DNA of 64,000 bases from contig CM051463.1 of the NCBI GenBank assembly GCA_028095005.1, positions 5,254,295-5,318,294 of the forward strand, in the 5' to 3' direction. A model generated the notes under the pieces. The model made no database searches and had not been told where the DNA came from. It saw only the letters and a list, made by a program, of their open reading frames with translations. Positions within the stretch are counted from its first letter, which is position 1, and every line of letters begins with the position of its first letter. Shown piece after piece: positions 1 to 12,652 of the stretch. The stretch is from Rhynchospora pubera. Its lineage: Eukaryota; Streptophyta; Magnoliopsida; Poales; Cyperaceae. Both the position numbers and the translations under genes were made by a program.

Positions 1-881
1 TTCAGTTCTTCTTAGTTGTCAGTGTTCAATATTTATTGCAGAAACGTATTGAAAATTAAAATTTAATAATAAAAATTACATTGTAGAAAATTAGGAATTT
101 TAGTATGGTATATATCCGCAGCTTTTGATATGTACGCTCAATCATTTTTACATATTTTAGTAAAATTAGAATCGAAATTAACTAAAAGTTTTTTCATAGA
201 ATTTCATATAGATCATAATGATTAGCCACAGATGTTATGTTCCGTTTAAATCTTTCAATTACTATAGTATGCCTTTACTTGGTGCACGATGGGTCGATCA
301 GTTGCAGGCTTTAATTTAATTCTATGGATCGAAAGGAAAATCATAAGTACAATATTGATACCAATTCAGAGTCATAACATTCTATTCTTAGAAAATGTCA
401 TGTCATTTCCTGAAGGACATTGTGTCTTAATAAATGACACTTAAATTTATGAGTAGTTTAATTGTGTATTAGACAGACAGTACATTTTAGTGGACCAAAT
501 TAGTGTAACTCATTAGATTTTTAGGGTCCATAAGCATTCATAGTACAAAAGCGCAATAATTTAAGATACTGTTAGGTTAAAACATGCACACCAAATTAGC
601 AACTCGTGCAATAATTTTGGTACTACCAACAAACACATGCCATGCCACTCTAGGTTTCTCTTTCATTATTATTTTCAACTAACAAATTATAGAATAACTC
701 TCGGAAAACCCAATAAAAAAAGAAGAAAGAAAGAAAGACAAAGCCGCTATTCCATATCTATATACCCTCTTAATTTACAAAAACCCACCTCCGCAGGAAA
801 TCCAAATGTTCAGCAAGTCAAAACTATGAACAAACTCTTTTACACTTCACTTATTATTTCCAAATGCAATTTCTCCTTTTA
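1..881. other. intergenic, 3' flank of DUF547 gene
   Basis: AT-rich sequence downstream of the minus-strand DUF547 gene. The open frame at 637-918 has no recognisable motif and overlaps the gene's 3' end. It should contain the gene's 3' UTR, but I could not place a polyadenylation site. Confidence 0.5.
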
Positions 882-3800
882 TTATATGGCCAGCAGATAT
901 CTAAATCTGAACTCGTAAGGCAAAACTTGTACCGAATAGGCGTTACTTTTACTAATCTCAAGGCATCTAACCGCATCACCCGTCATGTGGTCTGGTAGTT
1001 GCATGCAAATCCAGTCCATAAGCGACTCCATGTCTTTCGCAAAATCCAGCAAATACCAGTGAAGTAACTTGGGAATGGCGAGCTTGCTCGGGTTGGAGAT
1101 GCCTATCGAAGCTTGCAAGAAGTCTTTCTTAGCTGTCTCCAGCTGTTGCTCCACATGAGATGGTGTGTACACTCTTACCTTCGATGACAAAACAGAGAAG
1201 CAGGGGTCAGGACTTGTAATTAATTTGAGTGATTTTTATGTTAGAGAAAAGTTCTGTTTTGATTGCAACTTATCAAGATTTAAGACATAATAACAATGCC
1301 TGATTCATAGTCTAATTTTACATATGAAAAATGTCAAACTCATCGCATATGAACATATAAGGCATTGTCAAATTATTGTAGGCTTATTCATCATATCATG
1401 GAATCTTGTAGAGAATAAGAGATGCATGACTAAAATAATTTTGCTAGAAGAAAGGACCACACAACTAACATTTTTGGAGCAAAGCAAATTCACATAAAGG
1501 ATCCAATTGTGCAGGACTTTAAACGCTATATAATACAAAACTAAGCTGTCTCCAAACAAAAACCAGTAGTCCCCAGTAATGGTAGACGGCACCAGTGACA
1601 AACCTTAATTAGGTATACAGATCTTTAATAACCAATTGGTAACCATCTTATGCAACAGGACAAAATAAATCTAACTATAAAGGTACTTTGTGTGAATATC
1701 CAACAAATAAAGATAAATTAAAAACAAATTGACATGGTATTTCACATTCAATGCACTGTATAAAAGTTATTACTACATTAATATTAGGTTGAAGACAAGC
1801 TTCTCTGTATAAATTTCAATGAACTGCATATAAGCACATAAAATTATTTTTCAAAAACCAAAATACTTACTGCTGGAGAAGACCAGCTTCCACATGAAAG
1901 AGCAAATGTAACCAAAGGTTCAGGCCATTCAAGCCCAAAAGTGCCCCTCATTGTCAAGTCATCCTTCATTCCTTTTGGATCAACCTATTGTTGTTTACAT
2001 GTAAATCAAAATTTTAAACTGGTTAATCTGAAAGAAGATTTGAACTAAAAATTTTTTAGCAGTAATAATAAAAGCAAACAAACACATTTCTTACGTGTTT
2101 TATATCAAAAGGCAGCCGCAGAATAAAATGCTCAATAGTCATGGCACTCAGCAATTGGCCGCCAATATTTATTGTTGCCTAGATACAAACACATCCAACT
2201 ATATTAGACTGCAAATAACATCTCTATAACAAGTAATTCATTAGATGGATACAGATCATATAGAATTATTTTAAAATGCAAGCATGAAGGCAAAATCAGA
2301 AATGCCGTCAGGTTGTTGTAAGCATATGTCAATTCACAATTAAATTAAAACAGGTTTTAGGGGCCGGGGCCACAGATAATTAATTCTTTCCAAGATTAAA
2401 TAAATTAATAAATAAGAAAAGTGTACAACTAGAACCATACCTTTGGCAGCAAAGCAACAAGCATCTGAGGAGTAGTAGGTATTCCTTGCTCAAGAAAAGC
2501 CTGAAATTTATTAAGTAATATATTGGAAAATTAATAAATGATGTAATTAGTTCAAGCAAAGCACATATTCTTTCCATTTGCAAGGTACAACCGAGCATAC
2601 ATGCACAATAGGCATGAAATTAGTCAAAGAGAGAGAAAGAAGAATCCTATTTCCTATAAAAAAAAATCAAGAGAGAGAAGAAAAAGGTGAGATGGTTTGG
2701 TATAGTATTATTTTGCTTGTTCACATGGAGATAACATGATTTGTTATCCCACACTCTATAGTGCAAAAGCATGAATCGAAACAGTAAACCACTAGTTTAT
2801 TAGATCGAGTATATTTTAGTCATGTCTTGACAACTAAAAGGTGCCAGAGAAATTACTTACTAGATGAGGTATAAACATGACTATGGTAAATTAGTGTAAA
2901 CGGCCCTTAAATTTTTGGTATTTCTACATTATTCCCTCAAGCCAGAATTTATTAGAATTACTCATCTCCGGATCGTTTCTCAAGTAAACTAACAAGGAAA
3001 ACTGAGGAATAAATTATTGTATTAAAAAATTTATATCTTAACCACCCAAAATAAACAATGAATGTTTTAAGGAATATTTTATTTATTTTAATTATGATTT
3101 ATTCAGAATTTAAAATGTAGATATGATGATGACATTTGTCTTACATTCATCATACAAGCATTGTATATGTTTATCCAAAATGCCAGCTTTTGTTGATGAG
3201 TGAGCCCTATCAAGTCCACTGCTGCAAGCTTTCCATGCAAACCCCTGAAACAATCAAAATTATGAATAAACCAGGACACAAGAAAGATAAAATAATCAAA
3301 TTAGATAAAATATATGCTGAATGTCCCTATATTGGCTAGGGTTGTCAAACAAGCAAATCTTGACTAACTAGTACCTACATTATCTTATGTGTGACAGATG
3401 CTCAAAGTTCTTATTTATGTTCCAAAATAGATCAATGGACACAATTTTCATGGTCTTCAGATTACTAAAAGAAACTAAATTATAATTTGAGTCCAAATGC
3501 ACTAGTGGTCCAGACTTGAACACAGATTAATAAAAGAAAGGTTAAAAGGGAAAAAGGGATAAACAATGATAACATGCACTAAACAGAACCAGTAAAAGAA
3601 GTATCAACAGCTTTCTTTTGCACCCTTAACAAAGAGCAGGTAAGATGAAAGAAAGCTAATGGACCCAGAACAAAAACCAAACCTGGTATTTTACAACACA
3701 AAAATTTTCATCATTTTACAACCAATAATCTGGCGAAAAAAAAAAGGTTAAAAAAAAATAAGAAACAGAATACAAGCTATAAGAAAAAGAACAAAAGAAA

Positions 3801-5133
3801 ATCACAATAAAAAACAGCTGTGGTTTCCAAACTTACTTGAGCCTTTTTATTAGAAGGGAAGAATCTCCTACTAAATTGGGGTTGAAAGAACATCCATCCA
3901 CTACTCTGAAACTCTTATAGGATCCGATATCCCTCTTTCCAAAATCCAGTATGCCATACGGGTCCCCCAAATCAGTACTATCTGAACTCGCTGATGAAGA
4001 ACCTGAAACTGAAGGAGAGGTGTTCTGTTCATCTTCAGTTTTCCAAGACAAACTCAACTGAGAGAAAATGCTCATCAAACATTTCAAACTTTCTTCTGAC
4101 AATTTGTTTGGGTCACTTAAGCCATCCAATTTAGCATCCTTGTCTGAATTTGGGATAATGTGAACATCCTCACCTCCTTTTTTGTTAATTACCGACTTCT
4201 CAACCTGAAAGATATGATTTGAAAGATAACATCAAATTTTATTTGTCAATGTCAAAAGAATTCAAATTTGGCTATGAAACTGAGAATTCTACCTTATTAT
4301 TTGGTTGCTTTTCAGTCCGAGTTTTTGAAATCGAAGCTTTCTTCACAGGAGATTGTCTTAAATTTCGAATTGAATTGGTGTTACTTTGGTTTTCTTTGCC
4401 CGAATTGGAGCTTGATAGCTTTCTTGGAACCTGCCTCCCATTGCTAATTCGATTCGATGAGGGCCCAATTGGCTCAGGATTTGAATGCAATTGAACTGGG
4501 ATTGTGGGTTTCATGCTGACAGGTAATTCCGAGTTTGCTGTTTGACAATTCGATTTCAAATCAGGAGAACTCTCTCTGGATTTTTGAGAATTAGAGCTGA
4601 TAATTGCCTCTTGATACAGTCCTTGTCTGAAATTCACCACCTGCTCTTCAAGCCTCATCACCTCTTCTTCCAAAACAGCCACCTCAGCTAACAACTCCAA
4701 TGTCTTCATTATAGAGGAAATGAAATAACAAATTATAACTAAAATTTAAATACATTTGAAGATACTAAATAAATAATTGGAACCTTTGTGTGAAAATTAC
4801 ATGAGAAGGGAGGTAAGGAGGGAGGCGAGGTAGAGCGCCAATTGGTCGGGTAAAAGCTCTCTCCAGTGCTCTATGCACATTCTCTTCATGTCTGAGTTTC
4901 TTCTTTAGTTTGTCAACCTGTGTTGCATTATGATTAGAAGGCAAGAATTGGAATTGAGAAAGAAAAATTGAAACAAAAGAAGATGAAAAAAGAGAATGAA
5001 TGTTGGTTACATCTTGTTGCAATGCAATCTTCCTCTCTCTTCTAGCTTGTAATCGGTTGAGAATTCTTTTGGGATTATTAACCGGCTTTTTAGTTATCTT
5101 CTCTATTTTTTTCTCCTTCTCCATTCCCTTCAA
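882..5133 (-). CDS. DUF547 protein with MIP1-type leucine zipper
   Basis: Complete nine-exon model, transcribed right to left: 5133-5011, 4917-4801, 4703-4293, 4204-3837, 3244-3145, 2500-2441, 2178-2095, 1984-1871, 1178-882 (TAA). Every junction is GT..AG and phases join without a break, giving 557 residues, normal for the family. Residues about 25-105 are a basic, Leu-rich coiled coil of the ternary complex factor MIP1 leucine-zipper type ([20 protein letters not shown], then [20 protein letters not shown]). Residues about 110-300 are Ser-rich and low in complexity. Residues about 335-470 are DUF547, with [29 protein letters not shown] and [12 protein letters not shown]; the end matches the conserved [15 protein letters not shown] and [12 protein letters not shown]. 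Molecular function is not established for most members; the zipper suggests a protein partner. The start may be the first or the second Met (5133 or 5124), and a short upstream exon cannot be excluded. Confidence 0.9.
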
Positions 5134-5601
5134 TAATTAAAAAGAAGAAAACAGAGAATTGCCATTTGAGACTCGAAAAGGTTGGAAACATAAATGAGGG
5201 AAGTTCACAGTGTAATTTCTAAATGAAAACAAAATTAAGATACCCATCTCGAAATTGTCTCAGAAATCATTGAATTAGCCTGAAGGGAAATTAAAGCACC
5301 CATTTTGAAATATCACTTGAGAATCCAAGCAACAAAGCACACTCTCTGTTGTAATTAATTTCATCAAGCGACTTGAAAAATAAACCAAATGTACTTGCGC
5401 TAGCCTCAAAAGACCAATTGGGGCACTCCATTTCACGAAAAGATGAATCTTTTGTACAAATTGACCTCAAAACCAGAAGAAATGATAAAAGAAATAAAAA
5501 AACCCATAACCAAATTGTCAAAATCTCTAACAAAGAGACCTACTTTATCGTGCCTCGGTGCCTCTCTCATGCTCCGCACCTTACTTCCTCCTCTCGTATT
5601 C

Positions 5602-5606
<5 letters not shown>
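5134..5606 (-). promoter_or_regulatory. probable 5' leader/promoter of DUF547 gene
   Basis: Lies directly upstream of the minus-strand DUF547 start and is followed by a long (CT)n tract, which reads (GA)n on the coding strand. GA-rich tracts are common in plant 5' leaders and core promoters. No convincing TATA box was seen, and a non-coding or short first exon could be hidden here. Confidence 0.35.

Positions 5607-5659
<53 letters not shown>
5607..5659. repeat. (CT)n microsatellite
   Basis: About 26 uninterrupted CT units, (GA)n on the strand of the neighbouring DUF547 gene and about 475 bp upstream of its start. The Ser-Leu open frames across it are artefacts of the repeat. Confidence 0.97.
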
Positions 5660-5661
<2 letters not shown>

Positions 5662-6870
5662 CCCTTTGAGTAACACTGTTTTCGAGTTGGAAGCTCTTTG
5701 TTATATTAAAATATGCGCTCGCTGAAAAAGAGATGAAGTGTTAATAAAAGGCTGCCAAGCCTTAACAAACCAACAACGCTAACCCAAAACGCGCACAAGA
5801 TTTAAATCTCACCACTAATAATTTAATGAAACCCGATAACCCAATAAACTAAGAAGGGAATGTTATGTAAAGTGAAAAATATAAAAGAGAACCTGAGGTA
5901 GAACCGAGGAGAGGAGGTAGAGGAGAATTAGATTGAATTGAATTGAATGCGACAAGGGGAGAAAAAAATGCGTTGGAGTCAAAAGCACGAAACACAAACC
6001 GAGAAAGGCATTTTTGTTTTTTTACCACTCAATGAATAATTACAAAACAAAAATGTGGGTAGTAAATTAATGAAATTCTCTGGGGATGACGTAGAGGGAT
6101 AATTTATTGAAGCACTCTTGTCGTTCTCACTCACGCTCTCAACCAAAGCTCCAACTCCAAGCTTCTTTCATTGTTTGGTAAAAGAAACCAGAGTTTAGTG
6201 AAGTGGTATGATATAGAGAAGGTGCCTTTTGAAAGTGAAAAGAGTGTTTAGTGGGTTGATAGAGTGAACCGGGAGTTGGTAAATAAAGGCGATTTAGATG
6301 TTATGTGGAATGTAAGGATGTTGTAGAGTGTGTAATGAGTCATTAAGAAATAGACTGATCTTGGAAAGTTGAATTTAGAAGGAATTAAGCTACTTCAAAG
6401 GTTGGCAGTCTTTTGTGATACGGTCATTTCCATTGTAATAACATTAGAGGATCTGGTCCCATGGTGTTTATTTTATTGTAAATGTGGGGCCAGATCATCT
6501 ACAATGGGATGTATTATCTACCTTTGGTTAGTTTATTTTGGGGATGGAAAATCTACGTTGATTGTAGAGTGTGAAGCTTAATTAATTATTATTGATCAAA
6601 TTCAGATGAAATAAATTATAACTGGCTCTAGATAACAGGCATGTCCATGGAAAACTATATAAAAAAATATATAATTATTTAAATAATTATATAATATGAG
6701 GTCTGTTAAGCTAATAATTATTTATTGAGAGAAATTTTGATTTTCCTCAAAAAAACGTTTACATGATTTTGCCGTTATTATTTTTTTTTTTGTTTACTTC
6801 ATACGTGAATCAAGTATGGAATGATATTTACGTACAATCTCAAGCTACAATTTTGACACGATTAACATTT
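5660..6870. other. intergenic, no gene seen
   Basis: AT-rich DNA with purine-rich stretches near 5880-6000. Open frames such as 6369-6581 have no family motif. No RNA gene or clear transposon end was recognised. Confidence 0.5.
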
Positions 6871-6874
6871 TTAA

Positions 6875-6968
6875 ATAGACGACCCCCAGCCGGGTTTCGA
6901 ACCTACGACCTTTCACTCAAAGAGTCAAGGTGCATTGCTCTTTGTCAGTAGACCAAGAGCTGGTTTTC
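6875..6968 (-). mobile_element. tRNA-related SINE-like fragment
   Basis: Read on the minus strand, this has a tRNA-like head: an A-box-like region (6941-6964) about 40 bp ahead of a B box reading GGTTCGAAACC (rc of 6892-6904). It does not fold into a complete tRNA, so it is not a tRNA gene. The same arrangement and much of the same sequence recur on the plus strand at 62795-62890, which supports a dispersed pol III-derived repeat. Family not identified. Confidence 0.45.
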
Positions 6969-6969
6969 A

Positions 6970-7646
6970 TTGATGGACAAATTTAAACGATTTTTTTTTC
7001 CAAATGACAATTAGAAAATCAGATTGTCCAACAAGTACATATATTCAAAGAAAACTAGAAAAAAAAATAACTATACCATATTTGATAAATAAGATATGTC
7101 AATTGTTTTCCATGCTAATACGCGTATAATTTGAAAAGAAAAAGAAATTGACGAATTATGACTGTCACAGTCCAAAAAAAAAAAAGCTGCAATCATAATA
7201 AGTAAATGCATGCTTGAAAAGTTGTTTTTGTAATTTTGAATAAGACAAACGAAATACTGAATTCATGGGCTACCGTTATAACAAAATATAAAAAGTTTTA
7301 TAGTTGTCATCTTATCATTATGATCATCAAGTCGGCACCGTCTTTCAGACATGTTATTGAAATAAAACTAGCAACTTATGCATAATTGACACGTGTTATC
7401 TGATCTCTCAAAATAACATGATTGCAGGTGTATAGCAGGGTAGTATTGTAGAGAAGAGTGAAGTTAGTGGAAGGAGGCCACGCGGCGAATGATGGGAGAT
7501 GTGTTGCACTGGGGCGCACTTTCCAGCCTCCACGCCAGACTCTGACTCAGCATCAGTACTGTACCTTTTTTTTATCCATGTGACCATGTTTTCACTTTTC
7601 ACTCTTTCACCCCTTCAGTTTTACCGTTTGTCCTGGTTCCCCAGTT
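6970..7646. other. intergenic, no gene seen
   Basis: AT-rich, with poly-A runs. The two overlapping open frames at 7408-7726 lack any recognisable domain and run into a MITE. Confidence 0.4.
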
Positions 7647-7857
7647 GGCTGGATGAAATTGAGATCCGTTGCCGCGCGACACATGGTGTAGCGCGGTATG
7701 CTGGCCGTCTGATCAAGATTCAATAAACAACGGAGCTCCGTGCATGTAATCTAGATTGATAGGCCCGTAAAAAGTAAACCGTCCGATTAAGATCAGACGG
7801 CTCGTAGTGCGCTACACCGTGTGTTGCGCAACAGCGAATTCGGATTGGGCTGGATGA
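7647..7857. mobile_element. MULE-type MITE with 10-bp target duplication
   Basis: The 191-bp body (7657-7847) has imperfect terminal inverted repeats of about 60 bp containing GTGTAGCGC and GCCGTCTGATC. It is flanked by the exact 10-bp direct repeat GGCTGGATGA (7647-7656 and 7848-7857). A 9-10 bp duplication with GC-rich ends fits a non-autonomous Mutator-like element. Related ends occur at 9568-9736, 12653-13659 and 61393-61572. Confidence 0.8.
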
Positions 7858-8515
7858 TATTCCTTCGTTTCAATTATTCAGAGAACTTATTTGCAATTTT
7901 TTTCAGTATAATAAAAATTCACATAAATATTTTGTACTTCAATTAGCTAGTGTATAAATTTAATGTAATTGTAGGTTAGTTAATTTGAAATTGTACCAAA
8001 TGCGATACATAATTCATCTAAATTGTAAATAATTTTTCCAAATATTTTTTCCGATTTATAATAATTACTTTTCGAATATCAATAAATATATTGTAGATGT
8101 AATCTGTCCATCAGTTTTCTACTAGGTTCTCCAAGATTTTTTTTCTTTTTTGTTGGAAGTTTCTATTTAACTCTTTACTCATGTCTGCTATATCATTTTT
8201 CTCCCAGTCAATAATTCATCAGCATGCTCTCTCATTTGTCATTTTAAATAGTACTTTATTTAAATAAGACAAAAACAGTATAGAATATATGGATTTTCTC
8301 TTAAGGACAAAAAATTTTGCAGCATGTGGAGGCGGTTGCAAAAACATTAATTGTGCTTTTATTTGTTCTCCAACCAAGATAGGCAGATAGTGAAATTATT
8401 ATCTTTTCGGCCAAAATAAATGAAGCTCTAATATTGTTGTTCCAACTAGTCTAAAGATCGCCAAAAAAAAAAACATATACTTCATACCAGCCAAGGGTTG
8501 TTCAATCTTCTTTAA
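7858..8515. other. intergenic, no gene seen
   Basis: AT-rich sequence without coding potential or recognisable element ends. Confidence 0.5.
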
Positions 8516-8543
8516 ATAATAATAATAATAATAATAATAATAA
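8516..8543. repeat. (AAT)n microsatellite
   Basis: About nine AAT units; a similar tract lies at 9350-9377. Confidence 0.95.
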
Positions 8544-8769
8544 AGGCTAAGGGTTGTTCACACATGCTAAAATATATCCACGTCATTACATTATGCAATT
8601 TTGCTGAACACGAGTGATTAGTTGATAAAAAATTAAAACTAAGTAGTTTGCGTAAGAAATTGAAGTATATGGACCAACTTTTACAACAAACCGAAATTAG
8701 CACCAAAGACTCCAAAGATATGAACTAAAAAGTACTTTCCATATTCCCAGGCAGCTGATTCACATCTCT

Positions 8770-9030
8770 TAGGCTGTGCTCCAGAACGCGAAAGCGAAGG
8801 GGAGACTAGGCAAGAGGAGATTAGGGGTGCCCGGTGAGGCTCACCCCCAAATCGGGGAGTAGCAACCGCGAGTAAACTCTTCGTAAATCTGTCTCTTATC
8901 TCACTTCGTCTCATCCCGTCTCATCCTTCGTTGTGGAGCGAGTAAACTCGCTCGGTCAGGGTCGGAAATCAGTTTCTCGCCTCGCCTCCCCTAATCTCAT
9001 CCCCACCTTCGCGTTATGGAGCACAGCCTT
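8770..9030. mobile_element. GC-rich hAT-like MITE
   Basis: About 260 bp, much more GC-rich than its surroundings, with terminal inverted repeats: AGGCTGTGCTCCAGAACGCG at the left and its near-complement ending CGTTATGGAGCACAGCCTT at the right. Ends of the AGG..CCT kind are compatible with hAT. The expected 8-bp target duplication is not clear (CATCTCTT against ACTGTCTT), so the superfamily is tentative. Confidence 0.65.
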
Positions 9031-9349
9031 ACTGTCTTGCAAGTAAAGTTAGAGACTTTAGAGTAAGGTAAGTTATTACTTTATTTTTAAAGCACCAAAT
9101 GGAAATAATTTAACTTGAGACTCCCATAAAAAAGATTAAAATTTTTTGTTTGAAAATTAGTAGTTTCTGATACTTCTTTTAATTAGAACTTTACTTTCTA
9201 GCTAATATACATGAAGACAATTTGATATTTTTCATTTGCCACTAAAAATTGATCTTCACCTCTATATTACATGCAGAAGTCTTGATATGTTTGCATCTTT
9301 TTAACAACTTTTCTTCTTTTTTTCTTTCTAGTGCCAATGTATGGACTTC

Positions 9350-9377
9350 AATAATAATAATAATAATAATAATAATA
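9350..9377. repeat. (ATA)n microsatellite
   Basis: About nine ATA/TAA units. Confidence 0.95.
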
Positions 9378-9553
9378 GATTATATCAACATCCAGATAGG
9401 AAACCAAAGGAAGGGAAAAAAAAAGAAAAAAAAAAGAAAAGCATGATAGATTACTATAACTGAATGTTGGTTCAATATATTCAATTTCTTTCCGACGGTA
9501 ATACAAGGACTAAGGATAAATATAGGCCAAACGATTTAAAATAAACGGCTAGA

Positions 9554-9750
9554 TCTAAAACTCCAATCTGAATGTTGTGTCGCACGCCACACGGATCGTC
9601 CGATTAAATCTGGACGGATTATATTTTTTCGGATCTTACAATCTGTTACATGCACGAGGCTCCCTCATTCATTGAGATTTGATCGGACGATCTGTAGTGC
9701 GCTGCACGTTGTGTCGCGCGCCACCAAATTTGGATTTCTAAAACTCCAAT
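9554..9750. mobile_element. MULE-type MITE flanked by 14-bp direct repeat
   Basis: The body at about 9568-9736 has imperfect inverted ends carrying GTGTCGC, GATCGTCCGAT and, on the right, GTAGTGCGC. An exact 14-bp direct repeat, TCTAAAACTCCAAT, flanks it (9554-9567 and 9737-9750). MULE duplications are normally 9-11 bp, so a few bases probably belong to the element or pre-existed. Same MITE family as 7647-7857. Confidence 0.7.
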
Positions 9751-12652
9751 AAATTTTCTTACTTCGGAAAGCAACTCAAGCTTTGATACGGTGCATAGCA
9801 TCTAGGTACGCTTTTTATTGTCAGCGAAATGGATAACAAAAGCAATAATTGTATACAATTTTTTGTTTGCTTGTATCTAGCTTTCATTGGTAACATGAAA
9901 ATTTCATGAAACCTTTTATGGGTTCACAACGACCGAAGCTAGCAAATGTTATGGTCAAATTGCATTTATTTCTGCATGTCCCATGGAATTTTGAAAAGCA
10001 AGTTTACAGTCTGTCAAAACTGAATAAAATTTTCTTTAAGAGCTGGCTGAAGCAAAGCTTCAACATATATTTGTGGTCTTTAAAATTCTCAAACTAAAAA
10101 AATATTATAAAATCTACAACATTTAATAATATCATAAAATTGAGAGAGAATGTAGCGTACAAAATTTTAATGATATGCAATGTTTCCCCTAGAATGATTT
10201 TCATCTACATTATTCTTATGTAAACAAAAATCTTTCTCATGATAACATTAATAAAAAATAATTGAATATAATATATGAATTAAAGATTGTGATAAACTAA
10301 TTACAATGAAAGAAACCAATCTAATTTACTGTGTAAGAAACCAAAAAAGTTATTTATTAGGTAGAGTATTGATAACAAATTAATTAAATGGAGGTGTTTG
10401 GCTTGGCAACGTAAAATTCTCAAGCAGAGAACAGCTCCTTATATATAGGTAAACCATTGGAAAAAAAAAATGTGGCATTGCCTCTCTCTTTTAGTTAATA
10501 TTACCTGAAATATCTGACAGTCGCGTTGTCTAGCAACGTTTCCATTTCACCTCTTTGAACCCTTTTGTAGGACAATTCACTTTGACCCAAAATGGTTACC
10601 ATACTGATGCAACATAATTAAAAAAAATGGAAAAGTTTTGTTCAGACAGATAATGGCAAGTGTGCACATCTTTTTGATATTTTGATTTTTAACACTCTAC
10701 TCTTTTCTGTCATTATAGACTTATAGTAGATTATAGTAGATTAGTACAATACAAATTTGTACAGCTCGATACACTTCACCAATTCCAAATTGATATCACT
10801 CTTGAAAGTTGAAATTCAACTGACGCTTACAAATATCCCAAATTGAAATTTAACTATCAATATATTAGCAACATTTTTATTTTAAATCAATTACCACCTT
10901 TTGATGGAGTTCAATGCCGCATGCGGTTTAAATAAATATTTTGTTGTCGATCCTCCTCAGTAGATCTTACAAAATTTCCGGTGCGAAACATTTTTTAATA
11001 AACTCGGAACAAAAAATAATTGCGATGTAATTTCATAAGTGAGATTTGCATCGTAAAAATTTTTCAATGATTTAGAGGATCTCAAATATTTTCATTAATT
11101 CATGCGACCTAAGCTAAAAGATGACTAGTGACTATTTTCGTCTAAATTTGATATCAAGGGAAGCAAAAATAAATAAAATTCACGGTGAAAATTAAATATA
11201 TACCTCAGATTGGAAGACATCTACTAATGATCACCAATAACATATATATTTCTCCAAAAGAACAAAAAATAGATTCAAACACCACCCGTCAAAGCGGCGG
11301 GAATAATAGTGACAAAGTTTTTTAGGCACATTCATAGTTTTAAATATAATTTACCTACCTAAAGACTAAAGTACAAAATGCAATAAAACAAGTTCCCGCC
11401 AAACTTTCAAAAAGAAAGTTGGTTATACATTTAATATAATGGCCCTATGCAATTATGTAATTTACGTGTAATTAAAAGTGCTCGACCTTTTAATTTATAA
11501 TATTATTTTACTAATTTCGAATATTAATACTTTAAAGTTACTTATTTCACTTATTTTTCGTCTCCTCCAAGATAAATAATATCTTGCACTTTTTTTGTAC
11601 CTTAGATAAAAAGTCTTTTTTATGTATGATTAAGCGAAGAAAGTAACGAGTAGCGTGCTTATGTGCATGACCGAATTGACACGCAAATCAAATCACGCAG
11701 TGGATTTACCCAAAAGCTATAAGCCAAAAAACAGAGTAGCAGATTCTTAAAAAATAATAAATAAAAAAATTAGAGGCAAAAAACAGAGACACCACTTGCT
11801 CATAAAAACTTAGGTAACTTTGGTTTCACTTGTCCGAGTTATATGAAGAGATGGTAAAAGAATAATTTGCATCAGATCCCAAAGTCATCAGGATCATAAA
11901 TAAATAGCATTGCAAGCAATAATATTAATAATAAAGTCATAAAAGTCCTTTAAATTTTTTACTTGTAATTAACAAGTTGCTTTTGAACGTTTAGTTTTGA
12001 CAATTTTTATTACAAAAAATTGAAGATAAATCGTTTGAACAGTTTCATAGACAGGCGATGATATTTTTAGATTTTTTTTTAAAAAAAAATAAAATTTCAT
12101 CCATCTCAAATAGACATATAACGAAATGTAAAGTCCAGAAAATGACGATAGTATAATGTAACATCAAACCATAACCTCCCTGACCTATTTTACATCACAT
12201 CTCTCTCAAAAAGGAAGTATCAACTTAAAAGGATAACTTTCTCATAATAACTTACGAATAACTCAAAAACTAATGTATATCTATACTATATGTAAAAGTT
12301 GTTAAGATGTCAAACGTTCTAGTATTTTTCCTTAATTGTCAGATTTTGTTCGTTCTGCAATCTGCATCGAGGTCAATAGATGATATCAATTGAATGGTCA
12401 TGGTTTACTTTTTAAATTAAAAAATATCAATAAGACGCAGTGATTATATAACGAACAATAATAAATAAAAAAATGATTCCGTCAAAAAAAATAAATTAAA
12501 AAATGAGAACAAAACAACAAGTTGAAGTAGGCTCTTATTCTAATAAGAAATATAACATTAATCGACATGTGAGTTTCCCCTTCCATTTAATGGCTCCATG
12601 CATTCAGTTTTACCATCATTGGAGGTTGTAGATTTTTTGCAACTATTTGAGC
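9751..12652. other. intergenic, AT-rich, no gene seen
   Basis: About 2.9 kb with only short open frames lacking family motifs, and many poly-A/T runs. No clear terminal repeats or RNA genes were recognised. Confidence 0.45.

Noticed and set aside
5373..5673. Two overlapping open frames ending in Ser-Leu repeats
   Set aside because: They are translations of the (CT)n microsatellite in the DUF547 upstream region.
6875..6968. tRNA gene on the minus strand
   Set aside because: A and B boxes are present, but acceptor and anticodon arms do not form; the repeat occurs elsewhere.
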